In this document: in pieces, positions 30,244-39,961 of the stretch
Position numbering within the stretch: the stretch's first letter is position 1
How the letters are laid out: the number at the start of each line of letters is the position of its first letter
Assembly (NCBI GenBank): GCA_023512835.1
Contig: CM042088.1
Coordinates: 8,610,078 to 8,674,077, forward strand
Direction: 5' to 3'
From: Taxillus chinensis
Taxonomy: Eukaryota; Streptophyta; Magnoliopsida; Santalales; Loranthaceae
Length of the DNA stretch: 64,000 nt
Notes under the pieces: generated by a model
Databases searched by the model: none
Seen by the model: the letters and a program-made list of their open reading frames with translations, nothing else
Told to the model about the DNA's origin: nothing
Translations under genes and position numbers: made by a program

Positions 30244-32068
30244 CGTGTGTAAGAAGTTAACCACAAACACCTTGGATGTTGGTGCACAAGTTTGAGGTAA
30301 GAGATGAGCCCAAGAGGGGACTTTTGGGAGGTGCATGTGACAAGTGATAACGTACATTTATGCCCTAGGAAGATGCTATGCATATACATGCGGTTTTAAA
30401 TTGTTTTGGAAGATTTTGGAGCTCACTTTTGATATAGTAGATGGCCTCAAACAATTGGCGTGCAAGAACAAAAGTTGCTTAGAATGAGGTCCTCTATCTA
30501 CCACAGAAATTTCAGAGCATTTGGAGCTGCATGTGAATTCACCCATTTCACGTGCAAGCATATTTTTGCTTTTCAGACCTCTACAAGATGCAAGGAGGCT
30601 TGGGGTGAAGTTTGAGTGCATTTGGAGCTGCACGCCAATTGGGGAATTGGCGTTCAAATTGGCTTGCCAGCATGTTTTTGCATGGTTACCTTGGTTTTGT
30701 CATTTTAATCATCTTTTCCCAAAGGACCATGTTGGAATTGTGAATATTTTGGTGTGTATGGATGTGGGAAGGTCATAGCTTGTTCCATCAAAACTACGTC
30801 ATTTTGATGCTGGGATTCACTTAATCAAAACTACGTCTTTTTGATGTTGTGTTGTCTATCTAAGGAGGAGAAGCCCCTCTGTTTTAGGTTTAGGGTTTGT
30901 TGCTCCACCAGCCGTCGCAGAGAGAGAGAGAGAGGGAAGGAGAGCTCCTGGTTGCTGCCGGGCGTCTTGCGTGGGTGATCGGTGTCTCGTGGGCGGACAG
31001 CGTTCGGCGTGGGAACAGTATTGCGGTGTTGTTGCATTTTACTTGAGGTAGGGGTTCTGTTCTTCCTAAATCCTCCTCTTGTTCTAGGGTTCTAGGGTAG
31101 ATTATGGATTATATCTGTTTATATATATATATATATATATATAATCATCCATATAGGTGTGATCTCCTATATGGATGTTGACCTTTAGTGGCATTTTGGT
31201 GTGATTCTGTTATTGCATGCTATATGTTCGATGAAATGCCTGTGTGAACATAGCTGTGTGTATATGCCCATTACATGTTTGGTAATATGCCTGTGTAGCT
31301 GGACTTGTGATTTGGTGTATGTATGCATGCTGGGTGTTTGTTCTATTGCTTGAATGGCTGGGTTTGTGCACTTGTGAACGGGTGCACACCAAGTGTTTGG
31401 TTTTATGCTTAAGTGACCGTAGTGTGTGTTGTGTGCATGACTGTGGTATCTGGCCTGAAGAGGCGGTTAAATTACTTTGCCTGAGAGGTGGTTAAACCAG
31501 TGTCCTGAAGAGGCGGTTAAACCACTTTGCCTGAGAGGCGGTTAAATCAGTGGCCTGGAGAGGCGGTTAAATTCCTTTGTGTTAGCCAGTGGCTGGGGCT
31601 TGGGTTACGCCCGCTTGTGTGGAATGTTTTATTTTCTTTTTCCTAATACTACCATGTCACTACACCTGTGCACATGCATGTAGCCGCTAGGAACATGGGA
31701 AGGGTTGGGGAGACTTGATCCCTACTGAGCTGTGGTTGCTCACCCCTCCTACTGTGTTTGCTTGTTTTCCAGGGACTTACAGGCGTTAGGTGGATACACC
31801 ATCTTCATTTTATTGTTCAGTTTAGTAATGTAATTTTATAATTTATGTAACCCCATAGGGGGGGGGGAAATGTAATGAGGGATTGAACTGTAGTATGGAA
31901 TATGGTTGGTTTGTGACCCCTTTGATGTATAAAGATGTGGCTTGTTTGTTTATTATAATTGTTAGTTTTGCTTGTGTGGCATCCAGTAATCCAACCCCTT
32001 TACCCTCCGTGTGGGTGAACGGGGAGTCATGTACCGGTTTCCCCGGGTCGAAAATCCGGGGCGTGACA
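30244..32068 (+). repeat. T4 5' LTR, 5' tip missing
   Basis: About 1825 bp, from the CGTG shared with T2 IN to GGCGTGACA. It has hairpins at about 30528-30553 and 30630-30655, ACGT palindromes at 30787-30808 and 30824-30845, a GA tract near 30920-30937, an (AT)n run near 31120-31142 and the GAGGCGGTTAAA minisatellite (about 31451-31580). A G9 run is at about 31859. Confidence 0.92.
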
Positions 32069-32071
32069 GTA

Positions 32072-32086
32072 TGGTATCAGAGCATG
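32072..32086 (+). other. T4 primer-binding site
   Basis: TGGTATCAGAGCATG, initiator tRNA-Met type, three bases after the LTR end. The leader to the gag ATG at 32480 matches T2 and T3 and contains no gene. Confidence 0.92.
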
Positions 32087-32479
32087 GTCTAGTTGGCCTA
32101 GGGTAGTGGGCGGACCTGGTTATCCTAAGTCCTTTGGAGGAGCCTGGAGGGACATGCCTGATCAACATGGTCCTCTTTGAGCCTCCAAGGTGTACTTAGG
32201 GTAGTCCAGTCTTGTGGTAGGATTTGCAAGCATTGGCATTAGGGCACTAGTTGCATTTGCTGTGAATGTGTGCTAAACTGTGGAAAATGTGGATAAGATA
32301 ATATGATTAAGTGTGAAATGTGCAACTCTGATTTGTTTGGCAATGCATACCGAACTGTAAGATGTGATTGATACAATGTATGTGTGTGGATAATGTGATT
32401 GATCAGTGGGGTAGAGGTAGTGACGCGATAGATTATAAATTCATTTTGGCGTTTGTGCTTCTTACTTCGTGTAGTAAGA

Positions 32480-33785
32480 ATGCCGCCGAGGAGAGGGACA
32501 CGTGCGTCCGGGGCAGTGGCTGATGAGTCATCTGCCCATGAGGGTCCGGGTGCGGGACAGTCCGTTGGAGGGCATGCGTTGTTGCTGGCATAGCTACGAG
32601 AAGGCATCCGGCTGGAGGTACGAGACCTACGGGAGGGACCACGGCAGGAGGTTCGGGAGGAGGTGCGCCATGAGATGGCAGCACGGCAGGTGGTACCACC
32701 ACCACCACCACCACCAGTAGGGGAGCTGCCTCGTGAGCGTGAGAGTTCGCTGGGTGGTGTACCGACTCGTGCAAAGGATGACGTGGTGACACGGTTCCGA
32801 AAGGAACAACCTCTGCGATTCAAGGGGGAAGGAGATCCCGTGGTAGCTGAGCAGTGGTTGAGGCAGATCGAGCATGTGTTCTCCTTTCTCCTGCCCCGGG
32901 AAGAGGATAAGGTGCGACAGGCCATTTGGCAGCTGGAGGGGGGTGCTTTGGAGTGGTGGACGAGTGTCGCGGGGAGCCGTGCGGTGCAACTCATGCTTTG
33001 GGAGGAGTTCTTGCAACTCTTCCATGATGAGTTCTTCCTGGAATCAGTGAGATGGCAGAAGAGGGAAGAATTCGGCAGCCTGAAGCAGGGATCCAGGACG
33101 GTACCTGGGTATGAGCGGGAGTTCCGGTGCTTGAGTAGGTTTGCTCCTGAGACTGTGGCAAGGGAGGACCTGAAGGCCCACAAGTTCACTTTGGGCCTTA
33201 GGCCAGCCCTTAGGCAGAGGGTGGCAATTCTACACTTGAGGACCTATGCTGAGGTTGTGGAGACGGCCCGTATAGCCGAGAGAGAGCTGGATGATGGGAG
33301 GCAGGCCCATCAGGGTCGCCAGTTGCAGAGTGGGCCTGATCGAGATGCAGGGTCCAAGAGGCTCAAGACGGAGGAGAGGGATAACAGTTCTTTTCACAGT
33401 CGGGGTCAGACATCTGTGAACCCTGGGAGGTTCACCTTTGGCGGCGGAAGATAGGGTGGTCCATCTGGGGGTCTACCTAGCAGTTGTCACTGCTGTGGAA
33501 AGCAGGGTCACTTCAAGGGGGAGTCCCCCAAGAAGGACTGGCGCTGCAACAACTGTGGACGAGAGGGCCATTTGCGCCAGGTTTGTAGGAGTGGCAACAG
33601 GGGAGCGGGGGGCGTGGCATCCAGTGTGAGGAGTGATGCTAGCTTCCGTGCACCAGCTGAGAGACCAACTCGTCAGTGGCAAGCCAGCCAGGTAGGATCC
33701 AGTCAGACCCGACCTCAGGGGAGGCCAGAGCGACAACAGGCTGATGCTAGAGGCAGTCAGGGCGGGAGCCGCCCAGTGAGTGAGC
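32480..33785 (+). pseudogene. gag: T4 Gag
   Basis: The frame from ATG 32480 runs without shift into PR. Stops lie at 32591 (TAG) and 33452 (CAG to TAG, by comparison with T3). A polyproline run (PPPPPPP) precedes the capsid domain (QWLRQIEHVF, EEFGSLKQGS). Knuckle 1 has lost its last ligand (CHCCGKQGHFKGES); knuckle 2 is intact (CNNCGREGHLRQVC, about 33546-33587). Confidence 0.88.
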
Positions 33786-34952
33786 CAACCAGTGGAACGG
33801 GCCAAGGGAGGGTGTTTGCACTGAATGCGACACCCCAGGAGGAGGCTGAGCTACCACCTTCACTGGCAGAGGAGGGAGCAGGACCATCGGTGGTTAGAGG
33901 TACTCTTTTGATCTCCTGCATGCTTGCTTCTGTTCTTTTCGATACGGGTGCATCGCGTTCTTTTATTGCTGAGCTTATAGTTGAGGGCTTGGGGTTAATG
34001 TGTGTTGAGGCGGAGAGGCCCTTAGTTGTAGAGTCTCCGGTGGGAGGTATGATTGAGGTGCGACATGTTTGCCGTGATTGTGTGTTAACCATGGGTGATG
34101 TGGAACTGAGTTTCGACTTGCATGTGATGCCTTTGCGTACTTTTGACCCGATCTTGTGTATGGATTGGCTTATGGCTTTCCAAGCCAAGATAGACTATTA
34201 CTGGTGACGTGTATCCTTCGTGTCACCCGCAGGAATCTCTTGTACCCTGCAAGGGGAGTGGGATCATGAGGCGAGTCGAGCCGGGCCAGTGATGGACCAG
34301 TGGGGTGCCATTACCCACAGGTTGGCAGCCCTGACCTCTGCTGAGGAGGGGAAGGTGGAAAAGAGGGTGTGGCCCGCTATTGTGGGCCAATTTCAGGATG
34401 TTTTTCCCGAAGAGTTGAGGAGTTTGCCACCAAAGAGGAGTGTGGAGTTCACCATTGAGTTGGTGCCGGGGACGGGTCCGATTTCCCAAGTAGCGTATCG
34501 TATGGGGCCAGCCGAGCTGAGGGAGCTGCAGAGGCAAATAGAGGAGTTGGTGGGCCAGGGGTATATCAGACCGAGTACCTCACCTTGGGGTGCTCCGGTG
34601 CTCTTTGCTAAGAAGGCTGATGGCACGCTTCGTCTCTGCATCGACTACAGGAAGCTGAATTCGGTGGATCGTGAAGAACAAGTACCCGTTGCCTCGGATA
34701 GATGACCTGTTTGACCAGTTGAGTGGGGCCCAGTGGTTTTCCAAGATAGATTTACGGTCGGGGTATCACCAGCTCAGGGTTAGGGAGGAGGACATCCCTA
34801 AGACGGCTTTTCGGTGCAGGTATAGGCATTATGAGTGGGTAGTGATGCCTTTCGGGCTCACTAATGCGCCAGCAGTGTTCATGCATTTGATGAACCAGGT
34901 CTTTGCTCCATACTTGGATTCGTTTGTGGTGGTGTTTATTGATGATATCTTG
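33786..34952 (+). pseudogene. pol: T4 Pol: PR and RT N-terminal half
   Basis: In frame with gag. PR carries [15 protein letters not shown] at 34205 is the only nonsense codon in this part. RT reads [12 protein letters not shown] and then shifts frame at about 34666 through the same GTGGATCGTG change as T3. In the shifted frame it continues [16 protein letters not shown] to VVFIDDIL, where the Ogre LTR inserts after the catalytic Asp pair. Confidence 0.88.
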
Positions 34953-35092
34953 TGTAGGACCCCATTTTGTCCGGGTTGGACATACTAACCCCATTTGAAA
35001 TACCTTTTTGCCCATACCATGTACCTTGTTGAACAGGTCCACAATGATCCCATACTTCCAAGGAATGGTCTACACCAGTCTGCACGAGACGG
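34953..35092 (+). repeat. O1 5' LTR, left tip (Ogre type)
   Basis: It starts TGTAGGACCCCATTTTG and is the inverse of 39810-39949 (start of the minus-strand Ogre LTR, TGTTGGACCCC). It enters T4 after TCTTG (34948-34952, presumed TSD; the partner is outside the window). After about 140 bases the homology stops at GAGACGGA and minus-strand ORF1 sequence begins, so the remaining LTR is displaced to 51447. Confidence 0.88.
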
Positions 35093-36396
35093 AGGATAGC
35101 CTTCATGTCTGAAGTTAGCTGTGGCTTGTGTTGTGCCCTCCAAGATATGTATGCTGGGAAAACACCAGGTTTTGAACTGTTGGGTTGGATCTTGTGTGGT
35201 GTGGACCATGCTTGATACATCTTCTTGCCTTCTTCTATGAGCATGGCTCTGCTGTAAGTGAAGTCACACTTTTCCATGCCAAAGAGCACGGGAATAATCT
35301 GATGACGCCCCACTTGTCTTCCCACCTGCAGTGGTGCATATGCAGTTCCTCCCCAGGGACCTAAAAGTGGAACCCAATTGTAGTCCCCGCAGCTATATGT
35401 CATAGAGACCACCGGCATCCAAGGAGCAGTCCAGGTAATGTCAGCTTCTGTGAGGTTTTCCAACTTCTTTTTCCAGCTCTCAAAGTCCTTTGGTAGGCTC
35501 CACTTGCTAAGCAGAATATCTAGTAGTGTTGTGGCTGGTACTTGATAAACAGCAGGGAAACGATGAACACTACAGGGGAAATGACCTTGCAACCAAGTGC
35601 ATAGGAGAGGTAAGCAACCCATGAACTGTCCCGAGCCTTTACTCCTTAGGTAAGTAAGAGATCGGATGGTTTCAGCCAAGATTGCAGGAGTAGGGTCACA
35701 TCCCTTGAGCACCTGCTGGACCAAATCTACAATTATCCATCGATGTGGGCCGGTATCCTTGGGAAAATGACTAGCCCATATATAGCTAGTGTAAGCAATT
35801 TGTGTACCTCCGCTTCCGTTGCAGTTTGTATTACTTCTTTGATTGTTGCCCATGGAAGATATTCGTGCCCACCGTAAGTTGTGACCGCCGGTGAGTCCCA
35901 TACTGGCTTTCCCATAATTTCAGCAAAGGCCCTTCGGCATGACCTTCTGGGCTCTGGCAGATAGATTTTCATTTTGTTTTCCACGGGGATATCCAGCAAT
36001 CTTCGGATTCTTCTATTGTGGGAACAAGATCTAGGCATTGAAGTTGAAGCACCGCCGTCGAGGTTCCCAGAAATAAATGGCTGCCCCCAGCATATCCATA
36101 TCGGCCAGTAGCTCAGTTACATGGAGCAAATCCCCAAGTTGTTGTATGTATATGCTTTTCCTTTCATCTGACCACTGCTTCCATATTGTCTGTACCTCCT
36201 TAGTGTAGTCCAGCTGATCTTCTATGACAACATGTTCTGCCTTGTAGGCCTCTCCTGGCGGGAAATCTCCAAGGCGAAGTTGAATGTCTCCCGATGCTTG
36301 GGCCACCACTGTGACAGCCTCCTTGTCCTGAAGGCCTTTTAGGAGATGACTGAAAGTTGCCATGCCTATATGAATGATGAATGTCATGTTATGCAT
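35091..36396 (-). pseudogene. Ogre ORF1 (DUF7745-like), C-terminally truncated copy
   Basis: The minus-strand frame starts MHNMTF or MATFSHLLKGL (internal ATG). It aligns with the full copies at 49383-50858 and 52826-54283. It breaks by frameshift near 36035 and again near 36010, then stays open (QTATEAEVHKLL, DYNWVPLLGPWGG) to the junction at 35091, where the C-terminal coiled coil is replaced by unrelated residues encoded by LTR sequence. ORF1 lies between the PBS and gag, as in Ogre elements. Its function is not established; I recognise a DUF7745-like (plant mobile-domain-like) pattern only by general resemblance. Confidence 0.7.
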
Positions 36397-36997
36397 GATG
36401 GCAGGTTAGGATGACAAGTTAATATATATCAAGGTAGGTAGACAGGATAAAGAATAAACCAATTGTAAAAAAAACAGTTAAATGTACAGGGGATGACTTA
36501 AGGACTACCCTACAAAACAAAGGTTAGCATGGCATGGAATGAGCAAACAAAATGTGGGTCAATACCCCTGATGGGCTTTTATTGCTACCCCTATCTTATT
36601 CGTTGGTTCCCAAACTTCCTCAATAGAGGGCTCCGTACACCATGGGATTTACCGGAGGGGGATCTTAAAAGGACGTGCCTTAAAAGAACCTCAAGCTTGA
36701 GTGAGGAGTCCGAGGCCCCATTGCGGATAATGATCAACGCGCTGGGGACCGTACTGAACCTCGCTAACCTAAATTGTGTTAAACCCGGGTATAGGGTTAT
36801 GCATGAATGCAACAAGTATGGAAAGCAATAAATCACAACTATCATGGTAATGAAAGCGTATAAATAAATCACAGTTTAAATGACAATTGTATCAAAACAA
36901 CTTGGCATGACAGTTACATATATACAATAGCACAATTAAATATAACCTCCTAAGTCCTAGTTCTAGACCTAACTCTCTGAAGTGTTTATTCTTTGAT
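36397..36997 (-). other. Ogre 5' leader (second copy in O2)
   Basis: About 600 bases between PBS and ORF1, nearly identical to 50859-51446 and to 52226-52825. An open frame of about 100 codons runs against the element direction in all three, but it is explained by copying of the leader, not by selection that I can show. Confidence 0.75.
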
Positions 36998-37015
36998 TCC
37001 CCAGCAGAGTCGCCA
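36998..37015 (-). other. Ogre primer-binding site (minus)
   Basis: Inverted TGGCGACTCTGCTGGGGA, two bases from the LTR end. The same site is in plus at 52208-52225. Ogre elements are known to use a tRNA-Arg primer with a TGGCG start; tRNA identity here is inferred from that knowledge. Confidence 0.8.
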
Positions 37016-37017
37016 GC

Positions 37018-39949
37018 TGTCATCACTGGTTTTCGTCCGGGCCCTTTTGGGGTGAGCTCAAACTAAACCAATGGTGAGAAAATTTAGAGTCGCCACCAAC
37101 TGTTTTTGGGGTACAGTTGGATACCCTCTACTTTGAGTAGTCTCAAGTGTGTGGTCTACGTTATCAGAGATGGGTTCGGGAGTTGGTTACGTGTAGGGAA
37201 GGATTAGCACCCCTACAGCGCCCTTTCGGTATCTAATTTAGGAGGAGGAGGTTTTTCTTTTATTTGTACTGTCATAACTGACTTAAGTTTCCTAAAAAAG
37301 TCTATGATTTTTATTTAGCCAAGTTATTTATTAAAGTTATGGTTAAAATGGATTTATCCTAAATGTCTAAAAAGGGAATCCTAAAAATTTTGGGTTTTTG
37401 TTTTGAAGTGGAGAATAAGATCCTATGGGTTTGTTTTTGGTTTTTCTTTTGGAAATTTAAGTCCTAAAAAAAAACTATTTTTTTTTATTTTTCTTTTTTT
37501 TGTTTTTTTGTTTTTTTTTGTTTTTTTGTTTTGGGAATTGAAATACTAATTTTGATTTTTTTTTTGTTCAAAAAAAATGAAACGTTTTTTTTGGCTTTAA
37601 AACATGAAAAAAACATTTTTTGTTAGTTTTTGTTTTGTTTTCTCTTTTTTTTTTTTTGAAAGCATTTTGAAAGTTATTTATTGAAAATGTTTTGAAAAAA
37701 AACATGTTTGCTTTTTGTATATTTTTTTTGAAATTGAAAATGCATGTATCAAAATAGATATGGAGTGTGTGAGTGTGACATCCACAAAAATAAAGTCACT
37801 CTTTTTTTTTTTTCATCCTTTTGCTCTTTCTCTTTTTTTTGTTTGTTGTTTTTTTTTTGTGCTATACTTTACATATTACAAGGTACACATATACAAAGGA
37901 AAGGGAAATACAAGGAAAACACAATGCAACCAATAAAAGAAAAAAGAAGAAATACAAGGAAATATTAAGAGTTACATCAAATATCAAAATAAATAAGCTG
38001 AAAACTAATGAAGAAATAAGGGCTGAACCGACTTTGAAGCTTTGAACACCGAACTACTGTGCGAATCCTGTCCACGCCGATAGCCGCTTTTTTCTGGGTT
38101 TTTGGGTAGAAAACGTGGGAAAGGAGGATGATGTATATTTTGAATTCAGATTTTTTAGGGCTGGAATTGAGGAGAATGGGTGTAAGGTGTAAGGAATAAG
38201 GAATGAAGAAACGATTGTTTTTGTTTTGATGGAGGCGTAGGAAGAGAAAACAAAAAGCAGAACTGGAATTGTCTCTTTTTTTGTGTTTTTTTCTGGGTAA
38301 AAGAGCTGTAATGAGGTGTCAGGGAAAAGGGATTGGAAAGACTTGGGCTGAACTCCTTTTCCTCTCTGCCGAACCTCTTCCTTTTCTGTCTCTGTTTTTT
38401 GCTTTCTCTGGTTTGCAGGTTTCTTTCCCACGATGATAGCTCTCTCTGTGTCTCTGCTTTTTTTTTTTCACGAACAAGGCTTTCTTTCTCTTTTTTCTGC
38501 TGGAACGAAGCTGGGGGGAAGGTTTTATAGATTTTTTTTCAACGATGATGGCACTCTTTAATGAAAAACTACTCTCTTTTTTCTTTTCTCCCAGAATTTT
38601 CTTCTGATGATGCAGGGACGGGCAACTGCTTTTTTTTTTCTTATGACAGATCTCCTCTTTTTCTTTTTTCAACCAAAATTTTTTCAAACTCTTTTTTTTT
38701 TTTTTTCAGAACCCTCTCTCTTTTTTTCAGAACTCTCCAACGAAAACCCACGCTCTCCTTTTTTATCCACACGCAGAACTCTCCCTTTTTTGGAACTGCA
38801 GACTGCATCTTAAAGAGCTGCCGAACGTCTTTGGCTGGACTGTCATAATTGCTGTATTATTGGCTGCAGTATTTTAATTTGCAGATTTAATGCTTTGTCG
38901 GGTAGACAACTTGTGCAGGAAACAGGGTGGCTCGTGATTGCCCTTTGGAGTTTGTATTTTAGCAACGCATGTGACTGACAGGTTGTTGAGTTATTCTTTG
39001 TTAGGTGGCCAGCGCAGAAAAACAAAGTCCCGTGAACGACCAGCGAGAGGAAAATAGCCAGCGAGGAAGCCAGCGAAGGTCAAGGGGTCAGAGACTCGAA
39101 GTGTCGGCAGGTCGGAGTGTCGGTAGGGTCGAAGCTTCGGTGGGTCGAATTTCAGTGGGGCAAAAGTCAACGGTCAACGGGTCGAAGTGTCGGCAGGTCG
39201 AAGGTCAACGGTCAACGGGCCGAAAACTTGCTAGTATAGGTTCGAAGGTCGGAGTGTCGGCAGGGTCGGAGGCTTTGAGGGTCGAAGGGTCGAAGGTCAG
39301 AAATCAGCAGTTCAAACGGGGCTTCGAGGCTTCGAGGCTTCGAGGCTCCGAGGTTTCGAGGCTGCGAGGCTTCGGGGCTTCGAGCTTCGGGGCTTCGAAG
39401 CTTCGAAGGTCAACGGGTCGCAGTGTCGGCAGGTCAACAGTCAACGGTCAACCCCGAAGTTTTTTTTTTTAATTACCTTTTTACCCCCACCAGAAATGCA
39501 AAAATGGATGACCTTCCAGGGATTGTTCGGGGAGATCCGTGTTCGCCTACATAGGCCTTTTGAAGAGTTTCGCATGATCACTTTTGCGGGCAGTTTGACC
39601 AGGGGCATTGACCGTCTTTTGGCAAGTTTGACTTTCCCAACGAAAGTTGTTTTGGCCATAACTTCTTCATTTTAAGTCCGATTTGAGCTCGGTCAAGTGC
39701 GTTGGTCTCCAATTTTCTCCCTCCATCACTTGGTGTTGGTCTTGGGGCGCTTCAAGGACTTGTAGTAAAAGTCATTAATTTTGAACTCCCCCATCCGTGT
39801 CAATTGTATCCATCTCATGCAGATTGGGGTAGACCAATCCTTGGAAGTATGGGATCATTGTGGACCTGTTCAATAAGGTATATGGCATGGGCAGAAAGGT
39901 ATATCAAATGGGGTTAGTATGTCCAACCCGGACAAAATGGGGTCCAACA
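37018..39949 (-). repeat. Complete Ogre LTR (2932 bp), shared by two elements
   Basis: Minus strand from TGTTGGACCCC (39949) to ...GTGATGACA (37018). It contains long T-runs on the plus strand (37460-37870 and 38460-38760), a GTCGAAG/GGTCAACGG word block with iterated GCTTCGAGG (39060-39440), and a segment matching the O1 remnant at 51447-52205 (inverted). No gene is supportable inside; the open frames there are low-complexity translations. Confidence 0.9.
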
Positions 39950-39961
39950 GCTGCCCCTCTT
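39950..39961 (-). other. Ogre polypurine tract
   Basis: On the minus strand AAGAGGGGCAGC lies directly before the LTR start TGTTGGACC. It shows that the LTR at 37018-39949 is the 3' LTR of the element whose pol is at 42061-45522. Confidence 0.85.

Larger units (their letters stand above)
30244..34952 (+). mobile_element. T4: Tekay/Del-type element, truncated at both ends
   Basis: The 5' LTR (without its first 30 or so bases), PBS, gag, PR and RT up to the catalytic FIDDIL box are in plus orientation. The left end is fused to T2 IN; the right end is interrupted by the Ogre LTR starting at 34953. The rest of T4 would lie past the right edge of the window. Confidence 0.88.

Noticed and set aside
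36529..36831. About 100-codon frame in the Ogre leader, also at 50991-51293 and 52391-52693
   Set aside because: It runs against the element direction, has no recognisable domain, and its conservation is explained by near-identity of the three leader copies.
38054..38848. Several frames of 90-125 codons in the Ogre LTR
   Set aside because: They translate T- or A-rich low-complexity sequence (poly-Phe, poly-Lys) inside a noncoding LTR.
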